Assembly: GCA_025352915.1 (NCBI GenBank)
Contig: JANXSA010000192.1
Span: 1-23,133 of the forward strand
DNA length: 23,133 nucleotides
Source of the DNA: Rhodospirillales bacterium
Lineage (GTDB): Bacteria > Pseudomonadota > Alphaproteobacteria > Acetobacterales > Acetobacteraceae
Reading direction: 5' to 3'
Part shown: positions 13,541 to 21,173 of the stretch, one piece after another
Layout of the letters: each line of letters opens with the position of its first letter
Position numbering within the stretch: the first letter of the stretch is position 1
The notes under the pieces: model-generated
Seen by the model: only the letters and a program-made list of their open reading frames with translations
Database searches by the model: none
What the model was told of the DNA's origin: nothing
Position numbers and translations under genes: made by a program

Positions 13541-15448
13541 GTGCCATCCCTGACGAACGACACCGATTCGCACGCCAGCACTGGCGCCCTGGCGCGCCGG
13601 CTGCTGCTGCTGATGCTGGTTGGCGCGCTGCCGCTGCTGGCCTATGTGATGATCGGTGCCGAAGCCACCCGGCATGCCACCCTCGACTGGCTCGACTCCG
13701 AATTGCGCGACGCCGCCCGCCAGGCCGCGGCGCGCGAGGCCGAGGAACTCAGCCGCTCCGCCCGCCTGCTGGACGCCCTCGCCGAAACGCCGCTCCACCC
13801 CGAAGCCCTCTGCTCCGCCCTAAGCTCCCGCCTGGCCGGCGGCCCCGGCGACGTCGCTGCCGTGTCGGTCCACTTCGCCGATGCCCGCCCGGCCTGCGCC
13901 ATCGCGGTCCAACCGGACCGTGCCATCGGCGGCCATCACGTCCGCGCCGCCCTGGCGGCACATGGCGCGGTCGTGCTGTCCACCGATGCCGGCGCCGGCC
14001 TGGTGGTATCGCGCAGCGTACCGGTGCCCGGCAGTCCCGGCGCCGTGCTCGCCCTGGCGCTGGCGCCCAGCCACCTGCCGCCGCTGGCGCTGCCGCTGCG
14101 CCGTGACCATGTCGCGCGCCTGCTGGTCGACCCTGCCGACGGCATGGTGCTGGCGGTCCAATCTGCGGAGGCGGGGGCCGGCGAAGCCATCCGCGAAGCC
14201 GGCGGCGCGCTGGATGTGCCACGGGTGCTGGCGGCCTTGCGCGCGGGCATCGCCGACGGCGTGGCGATCGCCCGTGACGCCACCGGCGCCCGGCGCTTGA
14301 CCGGCTACGCCGAACTGGCCTTTCCGCCCGGCATCGCCGGACGCGCGGCGTTGCTGGTCGAACTGCCCTATGACGAATTGCTCGCCGAAGCCGATGCGCG
14401 CCGGCGCGACCAATGGCTGGCCGCCCTGGCGCTGGTCCTGATGGGAGTGGGGTTGGCCGGCCTGCTGGCCAAGCACGATCTGTTCCGGGCACGCCACCTC
14501 GCCGGCGGCCCGCAAGCCGGCGCCCACGCCTTGGCTGCCTTGCGTCCGGCCGGGGCGTGGCTGCGCCAACAGGGTGACATGGCGGCGGTGACCGACGCGG
14601 CGGGCGAGATGTTCCTGCGCCTGGATGCCGGATTGCGCGTGCTTTACGCCTCGCCGGCCACGCGGCGGATGCTGGGCTATGCCCCCAGTGAGGTGGAGGA
14701 CGCCGACCTCGCCTCCGAACCCGGCTGGGAGCCATGCCAGGCACAGTTGGACGCGTTGCGCCGGGGCGAGGTGACGGTATTGCCGTGCCGGCTCCTGGCG
14801 CGCCGGCGCGACGACACTGAGGCGCGGCTGGAAGTCCGGGCCAGCAAGCTTGGTGACGGCGGATTCATGCTGGCCTGCCGCGATATCACGGCCGAACACG
14901 CGCTCGAGGCACAACTATCGGAGGCGCAGGCAAGGCTGGCGGCGCTGGCGTTGCTTGATCCGCAATCCGGCCTGGCCAATCGCCGGCGCTTTGACGACGC
15001 CTTGGACGAGGAAGTGCGCCGTGCCCGCCGGGCCCAGGAACCGGTATCGCTGGTGCTGGTACAGCTCGGCCAGACTGCGACCGACGAGGCGGTCCAACGG
15101 GTGGCGCGCATCCTGTCGGCGGTCTTGCGCCGGCCGGGCGATCTCGCGGCCCGGCTTGAGGATGACGTGTTCGCCGTGCTGCTGCCGACCAGTGACCGGA
15201 TCGGAGTACAGCGGATTGCCGAACGGCTGCAGGAATCGCTGGCGGCGGTTTGGGCCGAGTCACCGGGGACGGCGGTGTCCAGCCGGATCGGCGCCTGTAC
15301 CGTGCTGCCGCTGTCGGACGGCGACGGGCCGGCGATGGTGCTGGACCTGGCCCGCCAGGCGCTCGGCGAAGCGGCCGGCGACCGGTGCGGCATGGCGCTG
15401 TTGGTGCCGGTTGCCGCCGCCGATCCGGTGGCGCAGATGGCAACCTGA
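13541..15448 (+). CDS. Membrane sensor with PAS and degenerate GGDEF domain
   Basis: A 635-residue protein starting at a GTG (13541) with a strong ribosome site GGAGGAA (13527-13533). A first membrane helix is at about 19-39 and a second at about 292-311, bounding a periplasmic sensor region of about 250 residues. A PAS-like domain follows (about 346-460; LRVLYASPATRRMLGYAPSEVED). The C-terminal domain begins LDPQSGLANRRRF (from 472), the conserved opening of GGDEF diguanylate cyclases. The signature itself reads LEDDVF (539-544) in place of GGDEF/GGEEF, and the segment holding the metal and substrate residues (xDxDxFKxxND) is shortened by about 11 residues (SLVLVQLGQTATDEAVQRVA). It is therefore probably not a cyclase, but may act as a receptor or protein-interaction module. 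The Mg2+-binding and guanine-contact residues cannot be seen. Confidence 0.85.
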   Translation: MPSLTNDTDSHASTGALARRLLLLMLVGALPLLAYVMIGAEATRHATLDWLDSELRDAARQAAAREAEELSRSARLLDALAETPLHPEALCSALSSRLAGGPGDVAAVSVHFADARPACAIAVQPDRAIGGHHVRAALAAHGAVVLSTDAGAGLVVSRSVPVPGSPGAVLALALAPSHLPPLALPLRRDHVARLLVDPADGMVLAVQSAEAGAGEAIREAGGALDVPRVLAALRAGIADGVAIARDATGARRLTGYAELAFPPGIAGRAALLVELPYDELLAEADARRRDQWLAALALVLMGVGLAGLLAKHDLFRARHLAGGPQAGAHALAALRPAGAWLRQQGDMAAVTDAAGEMFLRLDAGLRVLYASPATRRMLGYAPSEVEDADLASEPGWEPCQAQLDALRRGEVTVLPCRLLARRRDDTEARLEVRASKLGDGGFMLACRDITAEHALEAQLSEAQARLAALALLDPQSGLANRRRFDDALDEEVRRARRAQEPVSLVLVQLGQTATDEAVQRVARILSAVLRRPGDLAARLEDDVFAVLLPTSDRIGVQRIAERLQESLAAVWAESPGTAVSSRIGACTVLPLSDGDGPAMVLDLARQALGEAAGDRCGMALLVPVAAADPVAQMAT

Positions 15449-15461
15449 CCGTCGTGGTCAG
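15445..15461. terminator. Small hairpin spanning two convergent stop codons
   Basis: CTGACC (15445-15450) and GGTCAG (15456-15461) form a 6-bp stem with a 5-base loop GTCGT. The stem contains the TGA of the GGDEF gene (15446-15448) on one side and the complement of the TGA of the dehydrogenase (15458-15460) on the other. The stop codons are only 9 bp apart. No T-tract is seen, so it is a weak terminator candidate. Confidence 0.3.
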
Positions 15462-16462
15462 TCGCTGTCCGGCGGGATGACGTTCTGCGGCGCGTTGGAC
15501 AAGGCGGCGGCCATGGTCTCGGCCGACAGGCGGCGGATGTCGTCGTATGATTCCGGCGTGTGAAAGGCGGAATGCGGCGTGATCACCAACCGCCCCTCCA
15601 GCCATTTCTCCCGGGCGCGGTAGGCCCGGAGCAGTTCCGGGACCGGCTCCACCGGCGGCTCGACCGGCAACACGTCGAGTCCGGCGCCGGCGATCTTGCC
15701 GGATTTCAGCAGCGTGGTCAGCGCATCGAGGTCGATCATCGGCCCACGCGCGGTGTTCACGACGACGGCATGCTCCGGCAACAGCGACAATTCGCGCAGG
15801 CCGAGCATGCCCTTGGTCTGTGGCGTCAGTGGTACATGCAGGCTCAGGATATCCGACTGGCGCAACAGGTCGTCGAGATGGCGCACCCGGTGCAGGCCCA
15901 ACCCACGCTCATGGCCGTTCGGCTTGTAGGGATCGTAGAACACGACGCGAAACCCAAACGCCTTCGCCCGCAATGCCGCGGCGGTGCCGATGCGGCCCAT
16001 GCCGATCAGGCCGAAGGTCTGGACCTCGGACCGGCGCACCAGGGGCGAAGGCATGAACGCCCACGGCGCCGGCGGGTCGGCGCGCTGGGTGTCGTGGTAC
16101 AGGAACAGGCCACGGCGCAAGGCAAGGGCGGTGACCACGGCGTGTTCGGCCACCTCCATGGTGCCGTAATCCGGCACGTTGCAGACGGTGATGCCCCGGG
16201 CGGCGCAGGCCTGGCGGTCAACCCGGTCGTAGCCGACGCCCATGCGGACCACCACACGCAGGCGCGGGAATTTCGCCAGGTCCTCGGCCCTGATCCAGTC
16301 GCCCAGGGTCATCAGCCCGTCGACATCGGCGCAATCCTCGGCGGGGAGGTCGGCGATGGCGGGCACATGGCGCACCCGGACGGTGACACCCGGCCCATAG
16401 ACGGCGCGTTCGACGCTGTCGTCGCCGTGGTAGAGGTCCTTGGGGTAGAGAACGACGGGCAT
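15458..16462 (-). CDS. D-isomer-specific 2-hydroxyacid dehydrogenase (NAD type, CtBP-like)
   Basis: A 334-residue NAD-dependent dehydrogenase converting 2-oxoacids and D-2-hydroxyacids. The nucleotide loop GMGRIG is at 154-159 (TFGLIGMGRIGTAAALRAKAFG), and Asp177 ends the second strand (VVFYDPY), which favours NAD(H). The catalytic Arg239 is in NTARG, Glu268 in VEPP, and His297 in TPHSAF. The N-terminal part MGVGYDRVDRQACAARGITVCNVPDYGTMEVAEHA is typical of the C-terminal-binding-protein-like branch. The start ATG at 16462 has AGGAG at 5 bases. It is divergent from the TPP-enzyme gene (84 bp between starts) and convergent with the GGDEF gene. The substrate is unknown. Confidence 0.93.
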   Translation of the reverse strand: MPVVLYPKDLYHGDDSVERAVYGPGVTVRVRHVPAIADLPAEDCADVDGLMTLGDWIRAEDLAKFPRLRVVVRMGVGYDRVDRQACAARGITVCNVPDYGTMEVAEHAVVTALALRRGLFLYHDTQRADPPAPWAFMPSPLVRRSEVQTFGLIGMGRIGTAAALRAKAFGFRVVFYDPYKPNGHERGLGLHRVRHLDDLLRQSDILSLHVPLTPQTKGMLGLRELSLLPEHAVVVNTARGPMIDLDALTTLLKSGKIAGAGLDVLPVEPPVEPVPELLRAYRAREKWLEGRLVITPHSAFHTPESYDDIRRLSAETMAAALSNAPQNVIPPDSD

Positions 16463-16546
16463 GGCGGCTCCTGGGGTCGGCTTGCCTTGGCACGGGCTGG
16501 CGGGCAGTCTCCGGCCGAATCACTGCGGCGAGCAAGGGGACGGTCG

Positions 16547-18112
16547 ATGGATGCTTCTACAAAGGCGATGAATGGGGCGGAGAGCCTGGTTCACACGCTG
16601 CTGGCCAGTGGGGTCGATACCTGCTTTGCCAATCCCGGCACTTCGGAGATGCATTTCGTCGCGGCCCTCGACCGGGTGCCCGGCATGCGCTGCGTATTGG
16701 GCCTGTTCGAGGGCGTGGTGACCGGGGCGGCTGATGGCTATGCGCGGATCGCCGGCAAGCCGGCCGCCACGCTGTTGCATTGCGGCCCCGGGCTGGCGAA
16801 CGGGCTGGCCAATCTGCATAATGGCCGGCGCGCCAACACCATGATGGTGAATTGCGTCGGCGACCAGGCGACCTATCACCGGCCGCTCGATGCGCCGCTG
16901 ACGGCGGATACCGAGGGCTTTGCCAAGGGCGTGTCCGGCTGGGTGCGGACCGCGACCAAGGCGGAGAATGTCGGCGCTGATGCCGCCGTGGCCGCCCAGA
17001 TGGCGCAGGTTTCGCCGGGGCAGATTGCCACCCTGATCCTGCCGTCCGACACCTGCTGGGATGCTGGCGGCGTGGTCGGCAAAAAGCTGCCGGTGCCGGC
17101 GGCGCCGACGGCATCGCCCCATGCGGTGAAGGTCGCCGCCCAGTTGCTGCGCGATGGCACGCGGACGCTGTTGCTGTTGGGCGGCAATGCCCTGCGCCAG
17201 GGGCCGATGGCTGACGCCGCGCGGATCTGTGCCGCCACCGGGGCGACGATGATGTCGCAGGGCAGCAACGGGCGGATGGAGCGCGGCCGTGGCCGGTTCC
17301 CGATCAACGGCATTCCCTACCCGGTGGACCAGGCGGTTGCGGCGCTGAAGGATTTCGACACCATCATCCTGGTCGGCACGATCAAGCCGGTGGTCTTCTT
17401 CGCCTATCCCAACAAGCCGGGCTCGCCGGTGCGTCCGGATGCGACGGTCCATTCGCTGTCCCGGCCCGAGCACAACCAGGACCAGGTATTGGCTGCCCTG
17501 GCCGAAGAACTCGGCAACCCGGCGCCGGTCGCGCCCCCGAGCTTTGGTGCCAAGCCCGAGCTGGCGCGCGGGGCGATCAGCAGCGAGGCCTTTGCCCAGT
17601 CGCTGACCAACATGATGCCGGATCAGGCGATCATCGTGAACGAGGCGGTGACGTTCGGCCGCGCCTTTATCGGCGCGACTCACGCCGCGGCCCCTCACGA
17701 TTGGCTGACGGTGACCGGCGGCGCGATCGGTGGTGGCATGCCGATCTCGACCGGGGCGGCGGTGGCGGCGCCGGGCCGGCGGGTGATCAACCTGCAGGCG
17801 GATGGCTCGGCGATGTACACCATCCAGTCGCTGTGGACCCAGGCGCGCGAGAAGCTGGATGTCACCACGGTGATCTTCAACAACCGCAAGTATCAGATCC
17901 TGCTGGGCGAGTTGGCCAACGTGGGCGCCAATCCTGGCCGGGTGGCGCTGGATATGATGGATTTGAGCAATCCCGATATCGACTTCGTGAAACTCGCCAA
18001 CGGCATGGGCGTCGAGGCGGCACGGGCCGACACGATGGACCAGTTCAACGACCTGTTTGCGCAATCGATGACCCGCAGCGGGCCGTTCCTGATCGATCTC
18101 GCGACGGCGTGA
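16547..18112 (+). CDS. Thiamine-diphosphate-dependent enzyme, acetolactate synthase / benzoylformate decarboxylase-like
   Basis: A 521-residue TPP enzyme with the three-domain plan of the acetolactate synthase/decarboxylase family. The N-terminal Pyr domain holds the conserved catalytic Glu55 (CVLGLFEGVVTGAADGYAR). The motif LHCGPGLANGLANLHNGRRANTMMVNCVGDQATYH follows. The C-terminal PP domain has ADGS (418-421) and NN (445-446), the GDG-X(~26)-NN cofactor motif with Ala in place of the first Gly. At 521 residues it is shorter than biosynthetic IlvB (about 570), and no IlvN-like small subunit is adjacent, so I do not call it valine/isoleucine biosynthesis. The start ATG at 16547 (MDASTKAMNGAESLV) has AAGGGGA 6 bases ahead. 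Databases often name such proteins acetolactate synthase large subunit. The substrate is unknown: a 2-oxoacid linked to the flanking D-2-hydroxyacid dehydrogenases is an attractive inference. Confidence 0.9.
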   Translation: MDASTKAMNGAESLVHTLLASGVDTCFANPGTSEMHFVAALDRVPGMRCVLGLFEGVVTGAADGYARIAGKPAATLLHCGPGLANGLANLHNGRRANTMMVNCVGDQATYHRPLDAPLTADTEGFAKGVSGWVRTATKAENVGADAAVAAQMAQVSPGQIATLILPSDTCWDAGGVVGKKLPVPAAPTASPHAVKVAAQLLRDGTRTLLLLGGNALRQGPMADAARICAATGATMMSQGSNGRMERGRGRFPINGIPYPVDQAVAALKDFDTIILVGTIKPVVFFAYPNKPGSPVRPDATVHSLSRPEHNQDQVLAALAEELGNPAPVAPPSFGAKPELARGAISSEAFAQSLTNMMPDQAIIVNEAVTFGRAFIGATHAAAPHDWLTVTGGAIGGGMPISTGAAVAAPGRRVINLQADGSAMYTIQSLWTQAREKLDVTTVIFNNRKYQILLGELANVGANPGRVALDMMDLSNPDIDFVKLANGMGVEAARADTMDQFNDLFAQSMTRSGPFLIDLATA

Positions 18113-18116
18113 GGGC

Positions 18117-18269
18117 AGAAAGGCCAGGGCTCTGCCCTGGACCCGCTGGGGCCGGCGGCCCCAGACCCCGTCCGTTTAAGCGCCTTCGGCTGAGGGTCCA
18201 GGGACCTCGGGTCCCTGGTGGGGGTGTCGGGGGCGAAGCCCCTGACCGGGTCCCAGGGCGGAGCCCTGG
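18117..18269. repeat. Array of five GC-rich hairpins between convergent genes
   Basis: This fills the 158 bases between the TPP enzyme stop and the dehydrogenase stop. The stems are: CCAGGGC/GCCCTGG (18124-18140, loop TCT); CTGGGGCC/GGCCCCAG (18146-18164, loop GGC); CCAGGGACC/GGTCCCTGG (18198-18218, loop TCG); an 8-bp stem with one wobble around GGGGC GAA GCCCC (18227-18245); and CCAGGGC/GCCCTGG again (18253-18269, loop GGA). The first and last stems are the same sequence, so the array is itself roughly an inverted pair. Bases 18117-18189 recur at 23027-23099 (64 of 73 identical). It probably acts as a bidirectional terminator; the wider repeat family is inferred. Confidence 0.85.
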
Positions 18270-18270
18270 C

Positions 18271-19185
18271 CTATGCGCCCCCCGCCACCCGCCCGGCGAT
18301 GTCCAGGGCGCGGCGCAGCAGGGTTTCGCTGGCTTCGGGGGTCATGAAGGCGCTGTGGGCCGAGAGGGTGACGTTATCGAGCTTGGCGAAGGGCGTGTTG
18401 GCCGGCAGGGGCTCATCGACGAACACGTCGAGTGCGGCGTGGCCGACCTGGCCGGACTTGAGGGCGTCGATCAGCGCCGCTTCGTCGATCACCGCGCCGC
18501 GGGCGGTGTTGACCAGGATCACGCCCGGCTTCATCCGCGCGATATGGCCGCGCGAGATGAAGCCGGTGGTCTCGTCGTTGAGCAACAGGTGCAGGCTGAT
18601 CACATCGGATTCGGCGAGCAGCTGATCCATCGGCACGAAGGTGACGCCGGGGGCGGCCTTCGGGGTGCGGTTCCAGGCCAGCACCCGCATGCCGGAGCCG
18701 TGGGCGATGCGCGCCACCTCGCTGGCGATGCCGCCAAACCCGATCAACCCGATGGCCTTTCCGGTCAGCTGGCGCCCTTCCATGCGCAGCCATTGTCCGC
18801 CGCGGATGCCCCGGTCCATGCGCGCCAGGCCGCGCGCGGCCCCCCACATCAGCGCGATGGCGTGCTCGGCCACGGCGGTGTCGCCATAGCCCTTGATGAT
18901 GTGCACGGTGATCCCGTGGGCGGCGAGTTCCTCGGGGTTCATGTAGCTGCGCGCGCCGGTGCCCAGGAAGATGACGTGCTTCAGGTCGCCGCACCTGGCC
19001 ATCCATTCTGTCGGCATATAGGTCCGGTCGCTCAGCACGAAATGCTGCCCGGCGAGCAGGGCGGGCAGCTGTTCGGGCGTCACCTCGTCCTGGATGTTCA
19101 CCCCCACGGCGGGGTCCCCAGGCCGGCCGACGCGGCGCATGATTTCCGCAAGCTCGTCCGTGGCGTCGACAAACAGGCCCTGCAT
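18271..19185 (-). CDS. D-isomer-specific 2-hydroxyacid dehydrogenase (second, NADP-leaning)
   Basis: A 304-residue dehydrogenase of the same superfamily as the one at 15458, but only distantly related to it. The nucleotide loop is GFGGIA (149-154), with Ala in place of the third Gly. The second strand ends AWNRTP, without the NAD-selecting Asp, which suggests NADP(H). The catalytic Arg229 is in NTARG, Glu258 in VDEPL, and His277 in SAHSAF. The start ATG at 19185 (MQGLFVDATDELAEI) has GAGGA 6 bases upstream; the open frame continues to 19458 but the extension has no family features and would overlap the divergent PBP gene. Its 3' end abuts a hairpin array shared with the TPP enzyme gene. The substrate is unknown; glyoxylate/hydroxypyruvate reductase is a possible relative. 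Confidence 0.9.
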   Translation of the reverse strand: MQGLFVDATDELAEIMRRVGRPGDPAVGVNIQDEVTPEQLPALLAGQHFVLSDRTYMPTEWMARCGDLKHVIFLGTGARSYMNPEELAAHGITVHIIKGYGDTAVAEHAIALMWGAARGLARMDRGIRGGQWLRMEGRQLTGKAIGLIGFGGIASEVARIAHGSGMRVLAWNRTPKAAPGVTFVPMDQLLAESDVISLHLLLNDETTGFISRGHIARMKPGVILVNTARGAVIDEAALIDALKSGQVGHAALDVFVDEPLPANTPFAKLDNVTLSAHSAFMTPEASETLLRRALDIAGRVAGGA

Positions 19186-19247
19186 GGCAATCCTCGTGCG
19201 GTTGATGAGGCGCTGATCCTGCCTGCCGCGCCGGGGCTTCTGCAACC

Positions 19248-21106
19248 ATGACCGCCGGCCGGCTGCTACAGATCGATCCCGAGGACCGGCGCACGCCCAA
19301 GGAACGCGCGCCCAAGGAAAAGGAGCGCAAGCCGCGCCGCCGCGGCTGGAAGCTGTTCGTGCTGCGCTGGTTGATCGTGCTGGCGATCTGGGGTGTGCTG
19401 ATGGCCGGCCTGGTGCTGCTGGTCTTCGCCTGGGATTTGCCGCGCCCCACCTCGGCACTGGACGCCGCCCGCCGCCCCAGTGTCATGCTCCAGGACTCCG
19501 CCGGCGGCATCGTCACCACCTACGGCGACCTCGTCGGCGAGCCGCTGCGCCTGGGCGACATGCCGCGCTATCTCCCGGCCGCCGCCGTTGCCGTCGAGGA
19601 CCGGCGCTTCTACAGCCATGCCGGGCTCGATGTCATTGGCATTGCGCGGGCCATCTGGGTCAACCTCCAGGCCGGCCAACTGGTCCAGGGCGGCTCCACC
19701 ATCACCCAGCAAGTGGCGAAAAACCTGTTCCTGACCAACGCCCGCACCTTCCGCCGCAAGGTCCAGGAGGTGCTGCTGACGCTGTGGCTGGAACGTCAGT
19801 TCAGCAAACAGGAGATCCTGGAGATCTGGTTGAACCGGGTCTATCTCGGCTCCGGCGCCTTCGGTGTCGATGCGGCGGCCCGCGTCTATTTCGGTGTTTC
19901 CGCCCGCCAGGTGAACCTCTGGCAAGCCGCCGTGCTGGCCGGCATTCCCCGCGCCCCCTCGCGCATCAACCCGCGCGTCAATCCCGCGGCGGCAGAGGCG
20001 CGCGGCCGTGAAGTGCTGGCCGCCATGGCCGAGACTGGCGCGATTGGGGCCGAGCTGGCGCGTATCGCCGCCGGCAGATTGTCTTTCCCCCCCGCGCCTC
20101 GCGCGCTGCCGGCTGGTTCAGCGACTGGGTGGTGGAACAGGCCGAAACCCTGCTGCCCGACGGGGCGGATGCCGTGATCCGCACCACGCTGGACCCTCGT
20201 CTGCAGGCCATCGTCGAAACGCGCCTCAGAACCCTGCTCGACGGCCCCGGGGCGGAGGCTGGCGTGGGGCAGGGGGCCGTGGTGGTGCTGGACGCCCAGA
20301 CCGGCCAGGTGCGCGCCCTGGTCGGCGGCCGCGACTATCGCACCGGACCGTTTAACCGCGCGGTCGTGGCCCGCCGCCAGCCTGGCTCGGCGTTCAAGCC
20401 CTTTGTCTGGCTTGCCGCCATCGAGGCCGCTGGCGTCCGCCCGGACGACTTGGTGCTCGACGCCCCGATCCGCCGCGGAACCTGGTCCCCCGCCAATTTC
20501 GACGGCAAATTCCGTGGCGAAATCTCCGTCGAGGATGCCCTCGCCCACTCCATCAACACGGCCGCCGTCCGCCTGCTGATCCATGCCGGCGGCCCGCGCG
20601 CGGTCGCCCGCGTCGCCGCCCGCCTCGGCATCGCCGACCCCCTGCCCAACAACGAATCCCTCGCCCTGGGCACCGCCGAAGTCGGCCTGCTGGAACTCAC
20701 CGCCGCCTACGCCAGCTTCTTCAACGGCGGGCTGCGGATCACGCCGGCCGCCATCGAATCGGTCCAGGCCGAACGCCGCACCATCGCCGTCACCCGCGCG
20801 GCGCCGGCCCGCGTCCTCGACCCCGACCACGCCGCGATGATGGCCCGGATGCTCGCCGCCGTCGTTTCCCGTGGCAGCGGCCGCGCCGCCGCCAGCCCCG
20901 GCCGCCTGGTTGCCGGCAAGACCGGCACCACCCAGGATTTTCGTGATGCCTGGTTCATCGGCTGGCTCGATTCCGGCCGCGGCGGCGGGAGGATGATCGG
21001 CATCTGGCTCGGCAACGACGACAACCGCCCGATGGACCGCGTTACCGGCGGCAGCCTCCCCGCCCGCCTGTTCGGCGATATCGCCCGCGACATCGGCGCG
21101 AACTGA
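19248..21106 (+). pseudogene. Class A penicillin-binding protein (PBP1-type), split by a -1 frameshift
   Basis: A bifunctional peptidoglycan glycosyltransferase/transpeptidase that would be 619 residues if intact. The first part (frame from 19248) has a basic N-terminus, a membrane helix (about 38-62), the glycosyltransferase Glu117 in VAVEDRRFYSHAG, GGSTITQQVAKNLFL, and WLNRVYLGSGAFGVDAAARVYFG. After residue 282 the frame should shift by -1 at a C7 run (20087-20093): reading on gives a false tail ending at 20177, while the -1 frame continues RASRAAGWFSDWVVEQAE without a gap into the transpeptidase. There SAFK (Ser381, Lys384), SIN (435-437) and KTGT (from Lys558) are all intact. The downstream frame alone starts at a GTG (20129) and would lack the membrane anchor. 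A one-base loss (C8 to C7), a sequencing error or ribosomal slippage are all possible. Confidence 0.88.
20087..20093 (+). other. C7 homopolymer at the frameshift site
   Basis: The run reads TTC CCC CCC G in the upstream frame, so the last seven C form a possible slippery heptamer C-CCC-CCC. Re-reading from the last C gives an uninterrupted family-like sequence. I see no clear Shine-Dalgarno-like stimulator just upstream; the GC-rich downstream bases could fold but I cannot compute it. Confidence 0.6.
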
Positions 21107-21137
21107 TCTCCCCATTGCCAGGTCGCCGTTGGCGTGT

Positions 21138-21152
21138 TGTTATAGTATAACA
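21138..21152 (+). promoter_or_regulatory. Zur box (zinc-repressor operator)
   Basis: TGTTATAGTATAACA is a perfect 7+7 palindrome with one central base. It is identical at every fixed core position to the Zur operator core of E. coli (TGTTATANTATAACA) as I know it. It lies 21 bases before the ATG of the outer-membrane protein gene, after the stop of the PBP gene, and contains TATAGT/TATAAC, likely the -10 of the promoter. A given 14-base match is expected about 0.0001 times in this window, even less in GC-rich DNA. The downstream ZnuA-type gene agrees with zinc control. Confidence 0.85.
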
Positions 21153-21173
21153 TACGATCCCGGAGGCCCCAAA

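Noticed and set aside
13318..13581. Longer nth reading from 13581
   Set aside because: The additional 88 residues have no endonuclease III similarity and would overlap the small ORF and the GGDEF start.
15560..16546. Upstream extension of the TPP enzyme frame to 850 codons
   Set aside because: The extra part is antisense to the 2-hydroxyacid dehydrogenase and the ATG at 16547 has a good ribosome site.
16463..16546. TPP riboswitch before the thiamine-dependent enzyme
   Set aside because: The conserved CUGAGA and related riboswitch elements are not present, and using TPP as cofactor is not a reason for a riboswitch.
16520..18064. 514-codon minus-strand open frame opposite the TPP enzyme
   Set aside because: Arg/His/Gln-rich shadow of a well-supported gene.
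19886..21115. 409-codon minus-strand open frame opposite the PBP
   Set aside because: Gly/Ala/Asp-rich shadow; the PBP motifs on the plus strand are unambiguous in both frames.
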